From NCBI GenBank assembly GCA_037176845.1, contig JAYKXP010000014.1:186001-250000 (forward strand): a stretch of DNA of 64,000 nucleotides, read 5' to 3'. The notes under the pieces were generated by a model, which searched no databases, was not told the DNA's origin, and saw only the letters and a program-made list of their open reading frames with translations. The DNA comes from Paramarasmius palmivorus (lineage: Eukaryota; Basidiomycota; Agaricomycetes; Agaricales; Marasmiaceae). A program made the position numbers and the translations under genes. Shown here one piece after another: positions 33,525 to 43,719 of this stretch; within the stretch, counting starts at the first letter, position 1, and every line of letters starts with the position of its first letter.

Positions 33525-34402
33525 ATGGGTCTCCTTACCATTATTCGAAAGAACCGAATGAAAGAGAAGGAAATGCGTATCCTTTTCCTGTATGTCAAGT
33601 TTGCTCTTATCTGCTTCTTCTCTGACAATCATCAGTGGTCTTGATAATGCTGGAAAGACTACAATTCTAAAGAAACTGAACGGAGAAGATATCAAGAGCG
33701 TGAGCCCAACGCTAGGATTCAACATCAAGACTTTTATGCATGGAAGGTAGACCCAATACTATCACCGCGTCACAGAGATTCAGTATTGTTGATCTTCCTC
33801 CTGAAGATACACACTCAACATATGTGGGTAATGCACCTAGACCAGTTCGCGAACAATTCTCGAAGATTCGTATTTGGCAGGGGACGTCGGCGGTCAACGG
33901 ACTCTGAGGCCCTACTGGAGGAACTACTTTGAACAAACTGATGCTTTGGTTTGGGTGGTCGATTCCGGAGATCGCATGCGGATGAAGGATTGTAAAGAAG
34001 AGTTGCATAGTCTTCTACTGGAGGATGTGAGTTGTGTGCTTATACGGCTCTCTTCGCTCTAAGCTAAACATACTTCTCATAGCGACTGGCCGGTGCATCC
34101 CTTCTAATTTTTGCTAATAAGAGAGACTTGCCGGGATCTATGTCAGAAGATGAGATTCGCAAGGTGCGTCTTCTCGTGTTGGAAATGTGATGGCGTTGCT
34201 AACGATAATTATAGGTCCTTGATCTAGACTCATCAAGTCCCACCATTGGACAATTTGGTCTTGCAGCGCAGTCACAGGAGAGAACCTCGTCGAAGGTCTT
34301 GACTGGGTTGTCAATGATGTCGCCAATCGATTGTATTATTCATCCACAATGTCCGGGAACCGTTCTGCCCCACCAAATACAAGCCAGCCGACAGTTTCAT
34401 GA
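33525..34402 (+). CDS. ARL2: ARL2-type small GTPase, frameshift in last exon
   Basis: ATG at 33525 gives [20 protein letters not shown], the signature ARL2 start. Spliced exons carry GLDNAGKTT (P-loop), PTLGFNIKT (switch I), [14 protein letters not shown] (switch II, joint at a GTGGGT donor), VVDSGD and [11 protein letters not shown]2 acts with tubulin cofactors in microtubule assembly and in mitochondria. In the last exon the frame breaks after DLDS: the next block, [19 protein letters not shown], is intact but one frame away. Restoring register would need one base near 34230-34232. This is either a sequence error or a disabling mutation. The true family C-terminus lies in the shifted frame and stops at 34402. 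Confidence 0.88.
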
Positions 34403-34655
34403 ACCTGTATGCCATTGTACACTACCCTGCTTCCACTGCTACGCCTTGATTTCTTGCACTGAATGAATTGCCATTCCAAAGAGAGTAACCCTAACCACAA
34501 CTACGATTTCGACCTTCCGACGTCATTTTTGATGTGTTGCTGGTCTCACCATGCAGGCGATGCTCTTTTGTGGACGCCACCTACGTCCAAGGCACATCTC
34601 TATCTTTTCTCACCACCACAACTTATCTTTTCCCTTCACTTATAAGTGAAAACCC

Positions 34656-36164
34656 ATGAGGGCCCGGACTATAACTCTACTCTTTTTCGCCACCAGGACT
34701 GTATCTCAGAACTTGACCGACTCTCAGCTATCAGATAAAGGCCCGTTTGGCCGATGGAGCAAAAGCAAGGTGCGTAATTCAAATCTAACTCTAAAAGTTT
34801 CCTCCTTATCGTTACTATTGATCAGCTGGGAACTCGGAACACGAGCAGAAGCATTGCTAGAACACGACGCGCCGGAGTTCTCTGTCTTTGGCTCCCAAGT
34901 TCCACCACCACAATCTATCCCTGACGAGCTTCAAACGGCTGTCGATCCAGTAATTTCCATCGCGAGAAATGTTCTCTCCAACCGTGCACAGTCAAATAAT
35001 AACGCTCGGGGGCCGCAGCCTTTTATGCAAGATGGAAGTGCAGCAGACCCTGCGTCTATCGGAGTGGCAGTTCTGTTGGCGAATTGGACGAGACAGGGAG
35101 GAAATGACTATGCTGGGGCTGCCAAGGATCAGCTGGATTTCCTTTATCAGAGTGTGCCCAGAGCAAGTGATGGAGCTCTTTCTCATCGTGTTGATAGTGT
35201 CCAGCTCTGGTGAGTGGCCCATGCTAATCCTTGTTCTGAAACTCACGATGTTTAGGAGCGACTTTGTGTATATGCTTCCTCCGTTCCTCGCGAACTATGG
35301 TGTCCTAACACAGAACGAGTCACTAATCTCCGACGCATACCAACAAATCAAGCTGTACCGCGACAACCTGCGAGATACGAAGGCTAACAACCTATGGAAG
35401 CACATTGTTACGCCAAATGGTGGGGGTGGAAGTGATAATGGACATTGGTCGACTGGTGCGTTTGGCTCCCCTTCACCTGTCCATGTATGCGATCTCACCT
35501 TCTTGTGTAGGCAACGGTTGGGCAGCGGCTGGAATGCTCCGCGTCCTCGCGACCATACAGAACTCGCAATATTCTGAAGACTTCAAAGACGAGCAAGATG
35601 ACCTCACGAACTGGGTTTCAGAGATCCACGGTGGAATGTATCCTCATTTGGTAAGAACCCTTTCAATGGAACGAAGCACAACATGACTTGCTTCTGCCTC
35701 GTCACGAGATTTGCCGCTGACCGTGTTTTATCGTCATCCAGGGCTCGACTAATATATTCACCAACTACGCTGATGATACAGGCTCATTCCACGATTGCTC
35801 GTCCACTGCTCTTCTTGCCGCTACTGTTTACCGCCTGTCCTTGTTGAGAGACGTACATCACTTTCTTCCGAAAGCGGAAGCTTCTCGGAAGGCTCTTTAT
35901 GCGACAAGTTCCAATGGTTCGCTCCAGCATTTCACTCAGGATGGCTGGTTGACACCAGTGGTGAACCCACATTCATTTGGGAAGGAAGGGGCAGATAGTC
36001 CAGAGGGACAAGCGTTTGTTTTGGAGATGGATGCGGCGTGGAAAGCATGGGTGGCTGACGGATCCAAAGGAGCGAATAGCGTCAGTGGCTTCAAGCACCT
36101 GCCCGTGTCCACAACTGCATTCGCTGCGTTAATGGTGCTTGTACTTGCTTGCATGGTGTCATGA
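34656..36164 (+). CDS. GH105-like unsaturated glycosyl hydrolase, probably GPI-anchored
   Basis: Starts at ATG 34656 with a signal peptide (ARTITLLFFATRTVSQ). Exons 34656-34769, 34826-35209 and 35256 onward join through five short exons. Conserved GH88/GH105 (six-hairpin) blocks are ASIGVAVLLANWT, LSHRVDSVQLWSDFVYMLPP, GHWSTGNGWAAAGMLRVL and NYADDTGSFHDCSSTAVLAA, then GWLTPVVNPHSFG. The family cleaves unsaturated uronyl sugars from pectin-type oligosaccharides, so an extracellular role in plant wall breakdown is likely. The C-terminus is a hydrophobic run (AFAALMVLVLACMVS) after a Ser/Gly-rich stretch, which fits a GPI signal. Convergent with the PARP-type zinc-finger gene. Confidence 0.82.
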
Positions 36165-36326
36165 CCTGGTAATTTGATAGAACACGAACTCCAAGACATT
36201 GTATGTATTCTACGACTTTCTTCGATCTTTATTCAACAGCTTCAGAGTTTTATGACCAGCATTACAAGAAAGCATTCGAGAGCAAAGTCAGGTATACTAG
36301 GTGGGACAAGAAGGCTAACACAATCC

Positions 36327-37368
36327 TCATACAGCACGAATATCCTCCTTCCATAACTCTTCTGCATATCTCAAACTTGCGACTTCGCCGATGGAGAGGT
36401 GTTCGTTGAGCGCTTCATCTTTGATAAACTGAAGAACATGCGGACCGTCGATTTTCAAGGCCTGCAAGCGTTCAAACACCTCCGACGATATACTATATTC
36501 TCGACAGAAATCGCGCAAGGCCATCCTGGGCGGCAGCTTGACCCGTTGTCGAGGCAGATCTGAGCTTTTGTAACTGGCCTGTGCCCGAGATGTGGGTTCA
36601 TGTGTTTCGTCCTTGGTGCCATTTTGCCGAACCCGAACCCGAACGGTTCGTGGACTCAATGGCGTTGGTTCGCATTTGCGTTTCCTCAAAGACTGATTGG
36701 ACTCGTTAGTCAGGGGACATAGTAGAAAGACTCGTCTAACTCACCGAACCGGAAGGTGGATTCTGATCATTGGCTGGCACTTGCTCTGACATATTCTCAT
36801 CGTCGCCAGAGTCATCGTCTGTATCAACTTCTGGTTTCTTTCGTGCTTCCAAACTAGCTTTGGTAATGTCGCTTTCATCCGACTCGTCGCTTTCGTCGTC
36901 TATGTTAGGAAGACGTCCGATTTTTCCGATCACTTTCATGACTTTGTGGCGGTCTTCCGCGGTTAGACGATCGAGTCCATGTGGGTTTTGCCCATTTTCT
37001 AGGCCTTTCTTCATAGTCAAAAGCACGTCGCTTTTCGTGCAACCCCAGTGCTGCCATGAGCTATACGGGAAATTTCGATTAGTCGAACTACGACGAAGGT
37101 AAAGGTCGTGGCACCCACAAAACGTCAATGCCCTTCGCTGTAGTACAGCCAGATCCCACCCTTAGACTGCCTTTTGGAATCTTGGTGGCTAAATTATCTT
37201 AGAGGTAAGAGGATTGAAGAATTCCTCAGTTGTTTCCTCACCTCCTCTCCAGAACGACCTTCATGGTTAAATTAGCCCAGTGGCACAAGAGGCCCGCTTT
37301 GACTCACCATGACGACAGTCTTTACATTTTGAATGTCCAGAAGTCGCATACTCCAACTTGTGATGCAT
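36327..37368 (-). CDS. PARP-type zinc-finger protein with SAM-like C-terminus
   Basis: Starts at the ATG at 37368 (MHHKLEYATSG). The first exon ends SKCKDCRH. An intron of about 110 bp leads to DNLATKIPKGSLRVGSG, and a further intron leads to WQHWGC. Spliced, this gives C-x2-C, about 31 residues, then H-x2-C, the zf-PARP pattern that binds DNA nicks and breaks. HGLDRLTAEDRHKV after it is also family-like. An acidic Asp/Ser-rich linker and a basic patch (LRKRKC) follow. The C-terminal 65 residues (LRDFCREYSIS to EELWKEDI) look like a SAM-type helical domain. No ligase or ADP-ribosyl transferase domain is present. Role in DNA damage recognition is inferred. Confidence 0.7.
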
Positions 37369-37765
37369 TTCGGGTTTGTACGAGAATGGGTCGCAGTACA
37401 AGTATCGTCGTGGCAATCAAGAGGGAAACATGTTGGACTTGTATGTGACTTGTACATAATTGTATGTCGGAAGAAGTTGAGTTTGAGCTAAATCTGGGGC
37501 TAGAATTTCCCCGATTCCTCAAAATTCCCAGGCAACTGAACTTCCCCATCCAGAAACCTGACCGCTTTCATGTCCTCATTATGCCATCTGGGGTGCTCGA
37601 AGGTGCCTTGGGATGTCAGCCATGTCAGGTCTTCAGGCTGTGCGCCCATATAAAGCTCGCAGGATTTTGGGGGAACCGCAATTGGATTGTAACAGGGTAG
37701 AAGGTGCGCAAGCGTTTTCTCAATCTTCTGCGTCACATTAAACCATAAAATTATAGTTTACCACA
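37369..37765. promoter_or_regulatory. Divergent promoter region of zf-PARP and HeLo genes
   Basis: The 397 bp between the two ATGs holds no gene. AAAATTATAG about 20 bp before the HeLo ATG is AT-rich but not a clear TATA box. Confidence 0.35.
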
Positions 37766-39523
37766 ATGGACGCGACCGGCCTAGCAATCGAGTTGTTCCG
37801 TTTGGTTATCAAAACCTACGAAATTTTCCAGAAAGCCATCGATTTCCCGGAGAGCAGCTCTGCAATTGTTCTGCGACTTGATGTAGAGCTCACACGTTTA
37901 CAGCTCTGGGGGAAACACTCGGGCGCCAACCGGGGCGTTCTTGTACCAGATTTAGCTCCCTTCGAACCTCTTATCGACAGAATCCTCACCAGATTGACCA
38001 GCCTACTCCAGGATTCGGCCAAACTGAAGGAGAAGTACGGGCTTTCACCGGCGAACGAGCTTGAGGCAGGAGTCAAGCGGCCGACAACTCGTTCCAAATC
38101 CTTCGACCAGGTGAAGGGCGCTCTGCGTGCTATAGTCAAAACCAGAGGAAGCACCTCCTCTGGTGAGCAGGAAAGCAACTCTAAACCTGTGGTCACAGCC
38201 CTGGACCGCGTTCGATGGGCGATATCGTCCGAAGCAAAGTTCGAACAATTGGTGGAAGACATTCGGGGATATACGAACAACTTGAATGAACTGTTGCGAG
38301 AATCCCAGAGGGCGCCTCTATATCAGGATTGGCATCGAGCAGAAATGCAGATTGTGGGTGCTGTAGACGACACGTCGAGTCTCCAGCTAATGCAGGAAAT
38401 GGCGGAAGGTGATATTAGCTGTCAGGACATGCTTACGATGGCCCTAAGGAAGGCCATCGCGATAAACGACTCCAGCAGCGGTCGCAAGGGCTCTGTGCAA
38501 ATACTTGCCAAGCAGGACTTTGACCTTCCCCCAGACTTTCGCCAACTATCCCGATGTATCGCAATGTATCATCCCCGATCCCCCAGTTCCTTTCCCATCA
38601 CACAGCAACCATCGTACGTCCTCGTAGAGAAGAAGCACTACGATGACCACATTTCCAGCGAAGACAGAGCCACCCTGCTTTCGCGGCTGCATCGTCTGAT
38701 CACCTTGCTGAATACCGCGACCCCCGATGAACGAGGACTTTTACCTACTTGCCTCGGCTACTGGAGCGAACCGGACGATAATTGTTGGTGCCTAGCATAT
38801 CGATGTCCCTTCCTCCCAAACTGCACATTACCGCCGCAGAAGATTGCAGGACGGCTGATATCTGCCCAGCCCGTCTCCCTTCTCAAACTTCTCCAGAGCA
38901 GCTCCTTTAAACCCGCACTCGAACTACGAATAAAACTTGCTACCACCCTTGCAAGCGTTCTGTCGCGGCTCTATGGCGGTCAGTGGCTTCACAAGGGTAT
39001 ACGCAGTCATAACATTGTCTTCCCACGTTCACCCTCAGACGCCTACGACATTTCGGCTCCTCTAATCACGGGTTTCGAGTATTCAAGGCAGTACTCAGAG
39101 ACTGTTAGCATCGACATCATTTCACAGGATTTCTCGCAGGCTGTGTACAGGCACCCTGATTACCAAGGAGACGTTGAAGCCAGGAGAAGTCGATATCGGA
39201 TGGCTTATGATGTATATTCATTCGGTCTCCTGCTTGCAGAAATAGCATGGTGGGTTCCGATGGAGAAGACGTATCAAGATGTGATGAAAAAGAGGTCTAA
39301 TATGGGTTCGGGTTTCTATGCGCAGCATGCCAGAGGCTTCATGGAAGAGATAATTCGGCGGGTCGGAAAGGAGTTGGCTTTCAGGGTAGGTACACCTTAC
39401 CAGAAGGTGGTAGAATGGTGTTTGATGCAAGGTCAAGTAAACACTCCCGATAAAGAGCTCGTGGTTGACTTCTACAACAATGTCGTCGTACCGCTTGAAG
39501 AAGTGTCTAAGACGTTTCAATGA
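37766..39523 (+). CDS. HeLo-domain protein fused to a pseudokinase
   Basis: Intronless, 585 residues, start ATG 37766. The first 200 residues fit the HeLo (prion-inhibition and propagation) helical domain: LAIELFRLVIKTYEIFQKA, VLRLDVELTRLQLWG, and later LVEDIRGYTNNLNELL. The rest is kinase-like: YVLVEKKHYDD, LRIKLATTLASVLSRLYG, WLHKGIRSHNIVF, GFEYSR, YRMAYDVYSFGLLLAEI. The HRD position reads HKG, so the catalytic Asp is absent, and DFG is GFE; only HNIV is kept. HeLo domains (HET-S) damage membranes in fungal incompatibility death. HeLo or four-helix domain plus pseudokinase is also the layout of MLKL. A cell-death or immune role is inferred. Confidence 0.8.
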   Translation: MDATGLAIELFRLVIKTYEIFQKAIDFPESSSAIVLRLDVELTRLQLWGKHSGANRGVLVPDLAPFEPLIDRILTRLTSLLQDSAKLKEKYGLSPANELEAGVKRPTTRSKSFDQVKGALRAIVKTRGSTSSGEQESNSKPVVTALDRVRWAISSEAKFEQLVEDIRGYTNNLNELLRESQRAPLYQDWHRAEMQIVGAVDDTSSLQLMQEMAEGDISCQDMLTMALRKAIAINDSSSGRKGSVQILAKQDFDLPPDFRQLSRCIAMYHPRSPSSFPITQQPSYVLVEKKHYDDHISSEDRATLLSRLHRLITLLNTATPDERGLLPTCLGYWSEPDDNCWCLAYRCPFLPNCTLPPQKIAGRLISAQPVSLLKLLQSSSFKPALELRIKLATTLASVLSRLYGGQWLHKGIRSHNIVFPRSPSDAYDISAPLITGFEYSRQYSETVSIDIISQDFSQAVYRHPDYQGDVEARRSRYRMAYDVYSFGLLLAEIAWWVPMEKTYQDVMKKRSNMGSGFYAQHARGFMEEIIRRVGKELAFRVGTPYQKVVEWCLMQGQVNTPDKELVVDFYNNVVVPLEEVSKTFQ

Positions 39524-39675
39524 ATGCTAAGCCATCTTTTCTACCACCACAGCCGTCGAGGTGACTACGCTTAGTGACGCATCATGGGAACTGAGTTCAC
39601 CCATCTAAAGAGAAGATGGATAAGAAAGGCTTTGTTCGTCGAGATTTCATTCACTCGCTCTAGTAGCGTACAACA

Positions 39676-41268
39676 ATGCTGAGCATAGACGAAAGACTAG
39701 ATTACCTGTAAGTTTTCAATTATTGAATCACTTTTCTTTCGAGCTCAATATGGTGTTATCAGCAACAGCGCTGGGCAATGTAACCTCTGGCGCCTGGTCG
39801 GACTAAGTCAGTGAACTCGCTGTTTGACATGCAACTCAAGGCTCAACGTTCCGGCATGAAAGCTATCTTATATTGGGACCATCTCCTCACCCTTAGTATG
39901 CAAATACCTTTATAGAGTGAACCTTTCTGATTGAATTTTTAGAAACGGAGACTCGATGCCTGTGGAAACGACCTTCGAATGCTAGCGGCTATCTGTTCTT
40001 TTTGAACCGCTATTTCAATGCCTTGGCAGAATCGTCGATATTTTTCCTGGTATCCTCGTCTCCGGTGGCGTGAGTCTATCCTACTTCTAGCGATACCCAA
40101 GGAAGCACACCATGGACGTGTACAGGTGCCACGAAACCTTTCGTCGTCTTCGTGAAACTATCGTAGTCGTAGCTCAGCTGATCGTAGTGTGTAAGTCCCG
40201 CCGTCTCGGATTCCACTTGGACACTGCTCACTTGAATAGTAATCCTAACCCTGCGGATATATGTGCTTTATGCGTGCAATAAGCGCCTCCTTTGTTTCCT
40301 GCTGTTGGTGATTGCGAGTTGTCTTTCGGTTGTCATTGTATGTCTCGCTCTTTTCACTAATTCGCGGCAGGACTGATTGGGCAGTAGTTCTGTACCTTTG
40401 GCGCATCAGGCATAAAATACGATACACTGGATGGAACTTGCTATAATCAACTTGCCCAGAAAGCGTGAGCACTTGGACTGCCATAAAGTCATTTGCTCCG
40501 TCATGGCTCACAATTGATTTGATCTCGTTACAGGACCGACAAAAGTATGTCCCTCCGAGCCGTCTCCCACCAAGCATACATTCTCAATGAAGTGTAGTAA
40601 GAGCAATTGCCTGGGAACTGCTTCTGGTCCACGAGGTACTACTTTTTTCACTCTTGGTCTACAACGCCTTCAGAACCAGGAATGACATCCGCCTGCTGCG
40701 CACGCTCCAGAGCCCAGTCTCTCTGAGGGTTATTCTTCTACGAGATGGTAAGGGCCTGCCGGTGGTGGTCAAATATAACAGGCTCTGTATGCTAACATAT
40801 CGGTACCAGGTGCAATGTACTTCGGGTTAGGGCCTTCGATAGAACTGTATCATGTCTTTCGTACTCATCGTTGGCTTAGTGCCATGGCTCTCGTCAATTC
40901 CGCCAACATCATCACATATTATGTACGTCCCGCTCTTATCATGCTGAAAATACTAGCCATTACCACTGTTCTATCTAGACTCTGGAGGTACGTCTAGGAC
41001 TTAAAATTCAAGGGCTGGCAAGTAATTGTTGGCTACTCACTTAGGGCTGTATGAGAGGTGGCCTGGCTGCATTTTCGAGTTGGTAAGTTGAATGTGATTC
41101 CGAATAGATCTTTTGCTTTATTTTGTTATTTTCAGCGTTTCAGTGGCCATGGTTTCCCGGCTTATGTTGAATCTTCATGAAGTAATGGACACTGGAATCT
41201 ATCTTAGTCGTTCTGCTGACAGCCAAGTTGAAGAAGATGTCACACAGATTGTATTCTACCAACCGTAA
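39676..41268 (+). CDS. DUF6533-family membrane protein, copy 1
   Basis: Starts MLSIDERLDYL, then a 50 bp intron, then GQCNLWRLVGLSQ. Conserved DUF6533 blocks follow over many short exons: AILYWDHLLTL, TRCLWKRPSNASGYLFFLNRYF, ETIVVVAQLIVV, LTLRIYVLYACNKRLL, IAWELLLVHEVLLF with NAFRTRN, VILLRDGAMYFG, MALVNSANIITYY, GGLAAFSSCVSVAMVSRLMLNLHEV, and the end DVTQIVFYQP. The family is a seven-helix membrane protein set, expanded in Agaricomycetes and of unknown function. The paralogue at 45563 shares exon order and most of these blocks. Some middle exon joints were not fully fixed. Confidence 0.72.
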
Positions 41269-41373
41269 CTTAGCTGGACGGAAACTACATTCATTGAGCT
41301 AATATCGGTGCCGAACACCGGCCCGGGAACGTCATTCAAGACGTTCCTGGAGCTTGAGCCCCTTTTTTTCTCC

Positions 41374-41968
41374 ATGAACGATTCCTCACAGATAGCGACA
41401 ACTACAAGTGATGTTGGTCTTCATCAGACTCACGTTGAAGTCGAGAACGGTTCTGAGCAAGCCGAACTAGGTAAGCCGTACAATTCTCTCTCGAAAACAC
41501 CAGTTCTCAGACGATACTCGAATCAAAGCCAGGCGAATGGAACGCGAATGGATCATCGTTGGATTCCTCACCATCTTGACAGTCACCTTTGCTAGCCTCC
41601 TCCTCTATATCTCTGCGTATACGCCAGAATCTTCCACTGAAATAGTACGCAACATCAATGGCGCTGCAACCGTCTTCTCGGCATGGGCCTGGATCGGCTC
41701 AAAGTATTTTTTGCACAAATATGACTATGGGTTTGGGGTTCGCACTGTGGACACGGACGAGGAATCCCGTATTGTATATTATACACCTAGGGTATGTGTG
41801 ATACTTTCTGGTGTATTACTGCTGGTGGGATATGGCGTTGCTCTGGTCACTATAGTGCGCCACTCTTCCTCCAAGGAAATGGCCTTTCAGCAGGAGGAGG
41901 TAGTTTTCAGAAGTGTGAGTATCCGAAAAATTTCTAGACTTGCCGCACTCATAGTTGCTCTTCTTTAG
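41374..41968 (+). CDS. Small two-helix membrane protein, unknown
   Basis: Exons 41374-41470 and 41511-41968 join in frame to 184 residues. A polar N-terminal third precedes MEREWIIVGFLTILTVTFASLLLY, a membrane helix. The middle reads INGAATVFSAWAWIGSKYF. A second helix is VCVILSGVLLLVGYGVALVTIV. A GTGAGT donor near 41914 could give a different C-terminus by splicing. I do not recognise the family. It sits 100 bp after the first DUF6533 gene on the same strand. Confidence 0.5.
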
Positions 41969-42786
41969 CTTTAGTTAGTGGGCTGTAAAATGTTGACAAA
42001 GGGGTCGCCAGAGTCATCGCGGCTTTATTGGAATACAACTTTTTTTTAAGTACTGTGGTTATCCGCGTTACTTGTACTGTCTGTAAACGAGCCGATATGT
42101 CTTTCCTCTCTCTTATTATGTGCGCTTTCCACAGACTATGTACTTCGATGTTTTGCGGATAAGCATACAGTACCTGCGAAGCGTTGATGAGAAACGATTC
42201 TAACCGGGGTTAAAAATTTTTAAACGTTAAAACTTGAGCGCTTGAGCCTGTGTCGCCCAAGTGGAAGTCACCCTCGGAGCCCATTAGACCCTATTCCTCC
42301 ACATCTTGACCCGCAACATCCACCATCAACGCCGACGATGAATACTGCTTCGAGGACGTTTGGGACTCTGACTACGGCCCTTTTGGAAATCCTGAACTCA
42401 ATGTCATCCACAAGACCCAAGATTAAAGCAAGTACTTTCCGAAGATACGGGGCGGCAGATTTCGGAAGAAGCTAGGGAACGATGCATGCGCGTAGTCTGC
42501 TCTGTGGTGATACCACATTCAAAAGGTGGTCGCGCGCGCTCTACCTCTATTGAACCGGAGAGAGGTGAGCATCACTCGAAGCTACTGTTGTGGATGAATT
42601 CTCACTGTATGATAGGCAAGCCATGTTGTCAAACTCACACTCGTACCCGATAACTTCCCTGCCGACTGTCAGGACAATAGCCTTGCGCACCTCGCAGATC
42701 TCAGGTCTCGCCGACTTCCTACTCAATTTTACCCCATTTATCAAGTCTGTCTGCGTTGTATCCTCATGATTTCCCGTGGAACTGCG
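41969..42786. other. Intergenic, no supported gene
   Basis: Short open frames only; none shows a domain or repeat link. AT-rich stretches near 42040 and 42220 suggest noncoding DNA. Confidence 0.35.
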
Positions 42787-43368
42787 ATGGAAGCTTCATT
42801 TCCCTTACCTGTGGTCCTCGCGGAGTATATCCTTGAGTTTTTGAACGGAGGAGCCTTCCGCCTCACATACAGTGTGTTTATTCAGTGTGATTGTCAGGTG
42901 TTCTTATTCGCTCAAGTAGAGATACAGATATTCAGACATCTGGGACGTCGACCTCCACTCGACAAAGACGCGTCCGGGTTGCTTGGCCAATACGAGCTAC
43001 GAGCATCTACGACACACATAACTCGAACTGCATTCCTCCATCCCCGAAGGTTCACCACGAAACCAATGTTGGAAAATACACATCTCCCCGATTCTTACAT
43101 TCTCAGAATGGGCGATTACATACCCTCCGAAGAATGTCTGAAGTCTACTTCACTGATCCGCGAAATTGAAGTACAGCGTTTCGCGACAAGACTAGCACGA
43201 GATCATCTGGATGAGAGCGCTGGGAGAAGTTGCGCAGGTTCAGCTGACTCTGGCTTTAGTAGCGACGCTCACTCTACGGCCACCTCCGACGACAGCCCAT
43301 CTCTGAAGAGCCGGCTATTTTGTCTTGCCTTCGTTACATCTTTCTTGGACTACATTCACATAATCTGA
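42787..43368 (+). CDS. Orphan protein related to the repeat-borne gene
   Basis: A single open frame of 193 residues from ATG 42787. The start SFPLPVVLAEYILEF matches SFFLPAPLSKYILSS of the gene in repeat copy B. HLGRRPPLDKDASGLLGQYEL matches its DLGSQPSLDKEAYALIGQYRL at about 12 of 22 positions, in the same order. Where B has its intron, this ORF stays open, although a GTGATT donor and a TAG acceptor near 42885-42916 could splice. The C-terminal half is Ser/Asp/Thr-rich with no domain seen. Similarity found by eye; not tested statistically. Confidence 0.45.
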   Translation: MEASFPLPVVLAEYILEFLNGGAFRLTYSVFIQCDCQVFLFAQVEIQIFRHLGRRPPLDKDASGLLGQYELRASTTHITRTAFLHPRRFTTKPMLENTHLPDSYILRMGDYIPSEECLKSTSLIREIEVQRFATRLARDHLDESAGRSCAGSADSGFSSDAHSTATSDDSPSLKSRLFCLAFVTSFLDYIHII

Positions 43369-43719
43369 TTCCGTACCTTGAATGACTTCCAGGCGAAAGT
43401 GAACGATGCTGACAGAAGCTTTGTAGATTGAAATTACCGATCTCAAATTCGTGTTTCAACATCCATCATCCTTGATAATAGTGTCGAGAGTCGAAAAAAC
43501 CTGCAATGGTCCCATTTCATCGATCATCTCAACCATTTGGTTAAATTTGCCATGTGCACCACGTTTGTTGCTCGTCAAATTCAGTACATAGTCAATCGAG
43601 TCCACTGCATTACGTAGGTTCTACGGTGCTTCTATCAAAAAATCCATAATGATCACAATTGTCTTGATACGCTGAGGCGAGGAAGTGTGTAGCTTCAAAC
43701 CCAAGAAGGAAATCCCCAT
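43369..43719. other. Intergenic between convergent genes
   Basis: No gene is seen between the orphan ORF and the PAQR stop. Confidence 0.35.
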
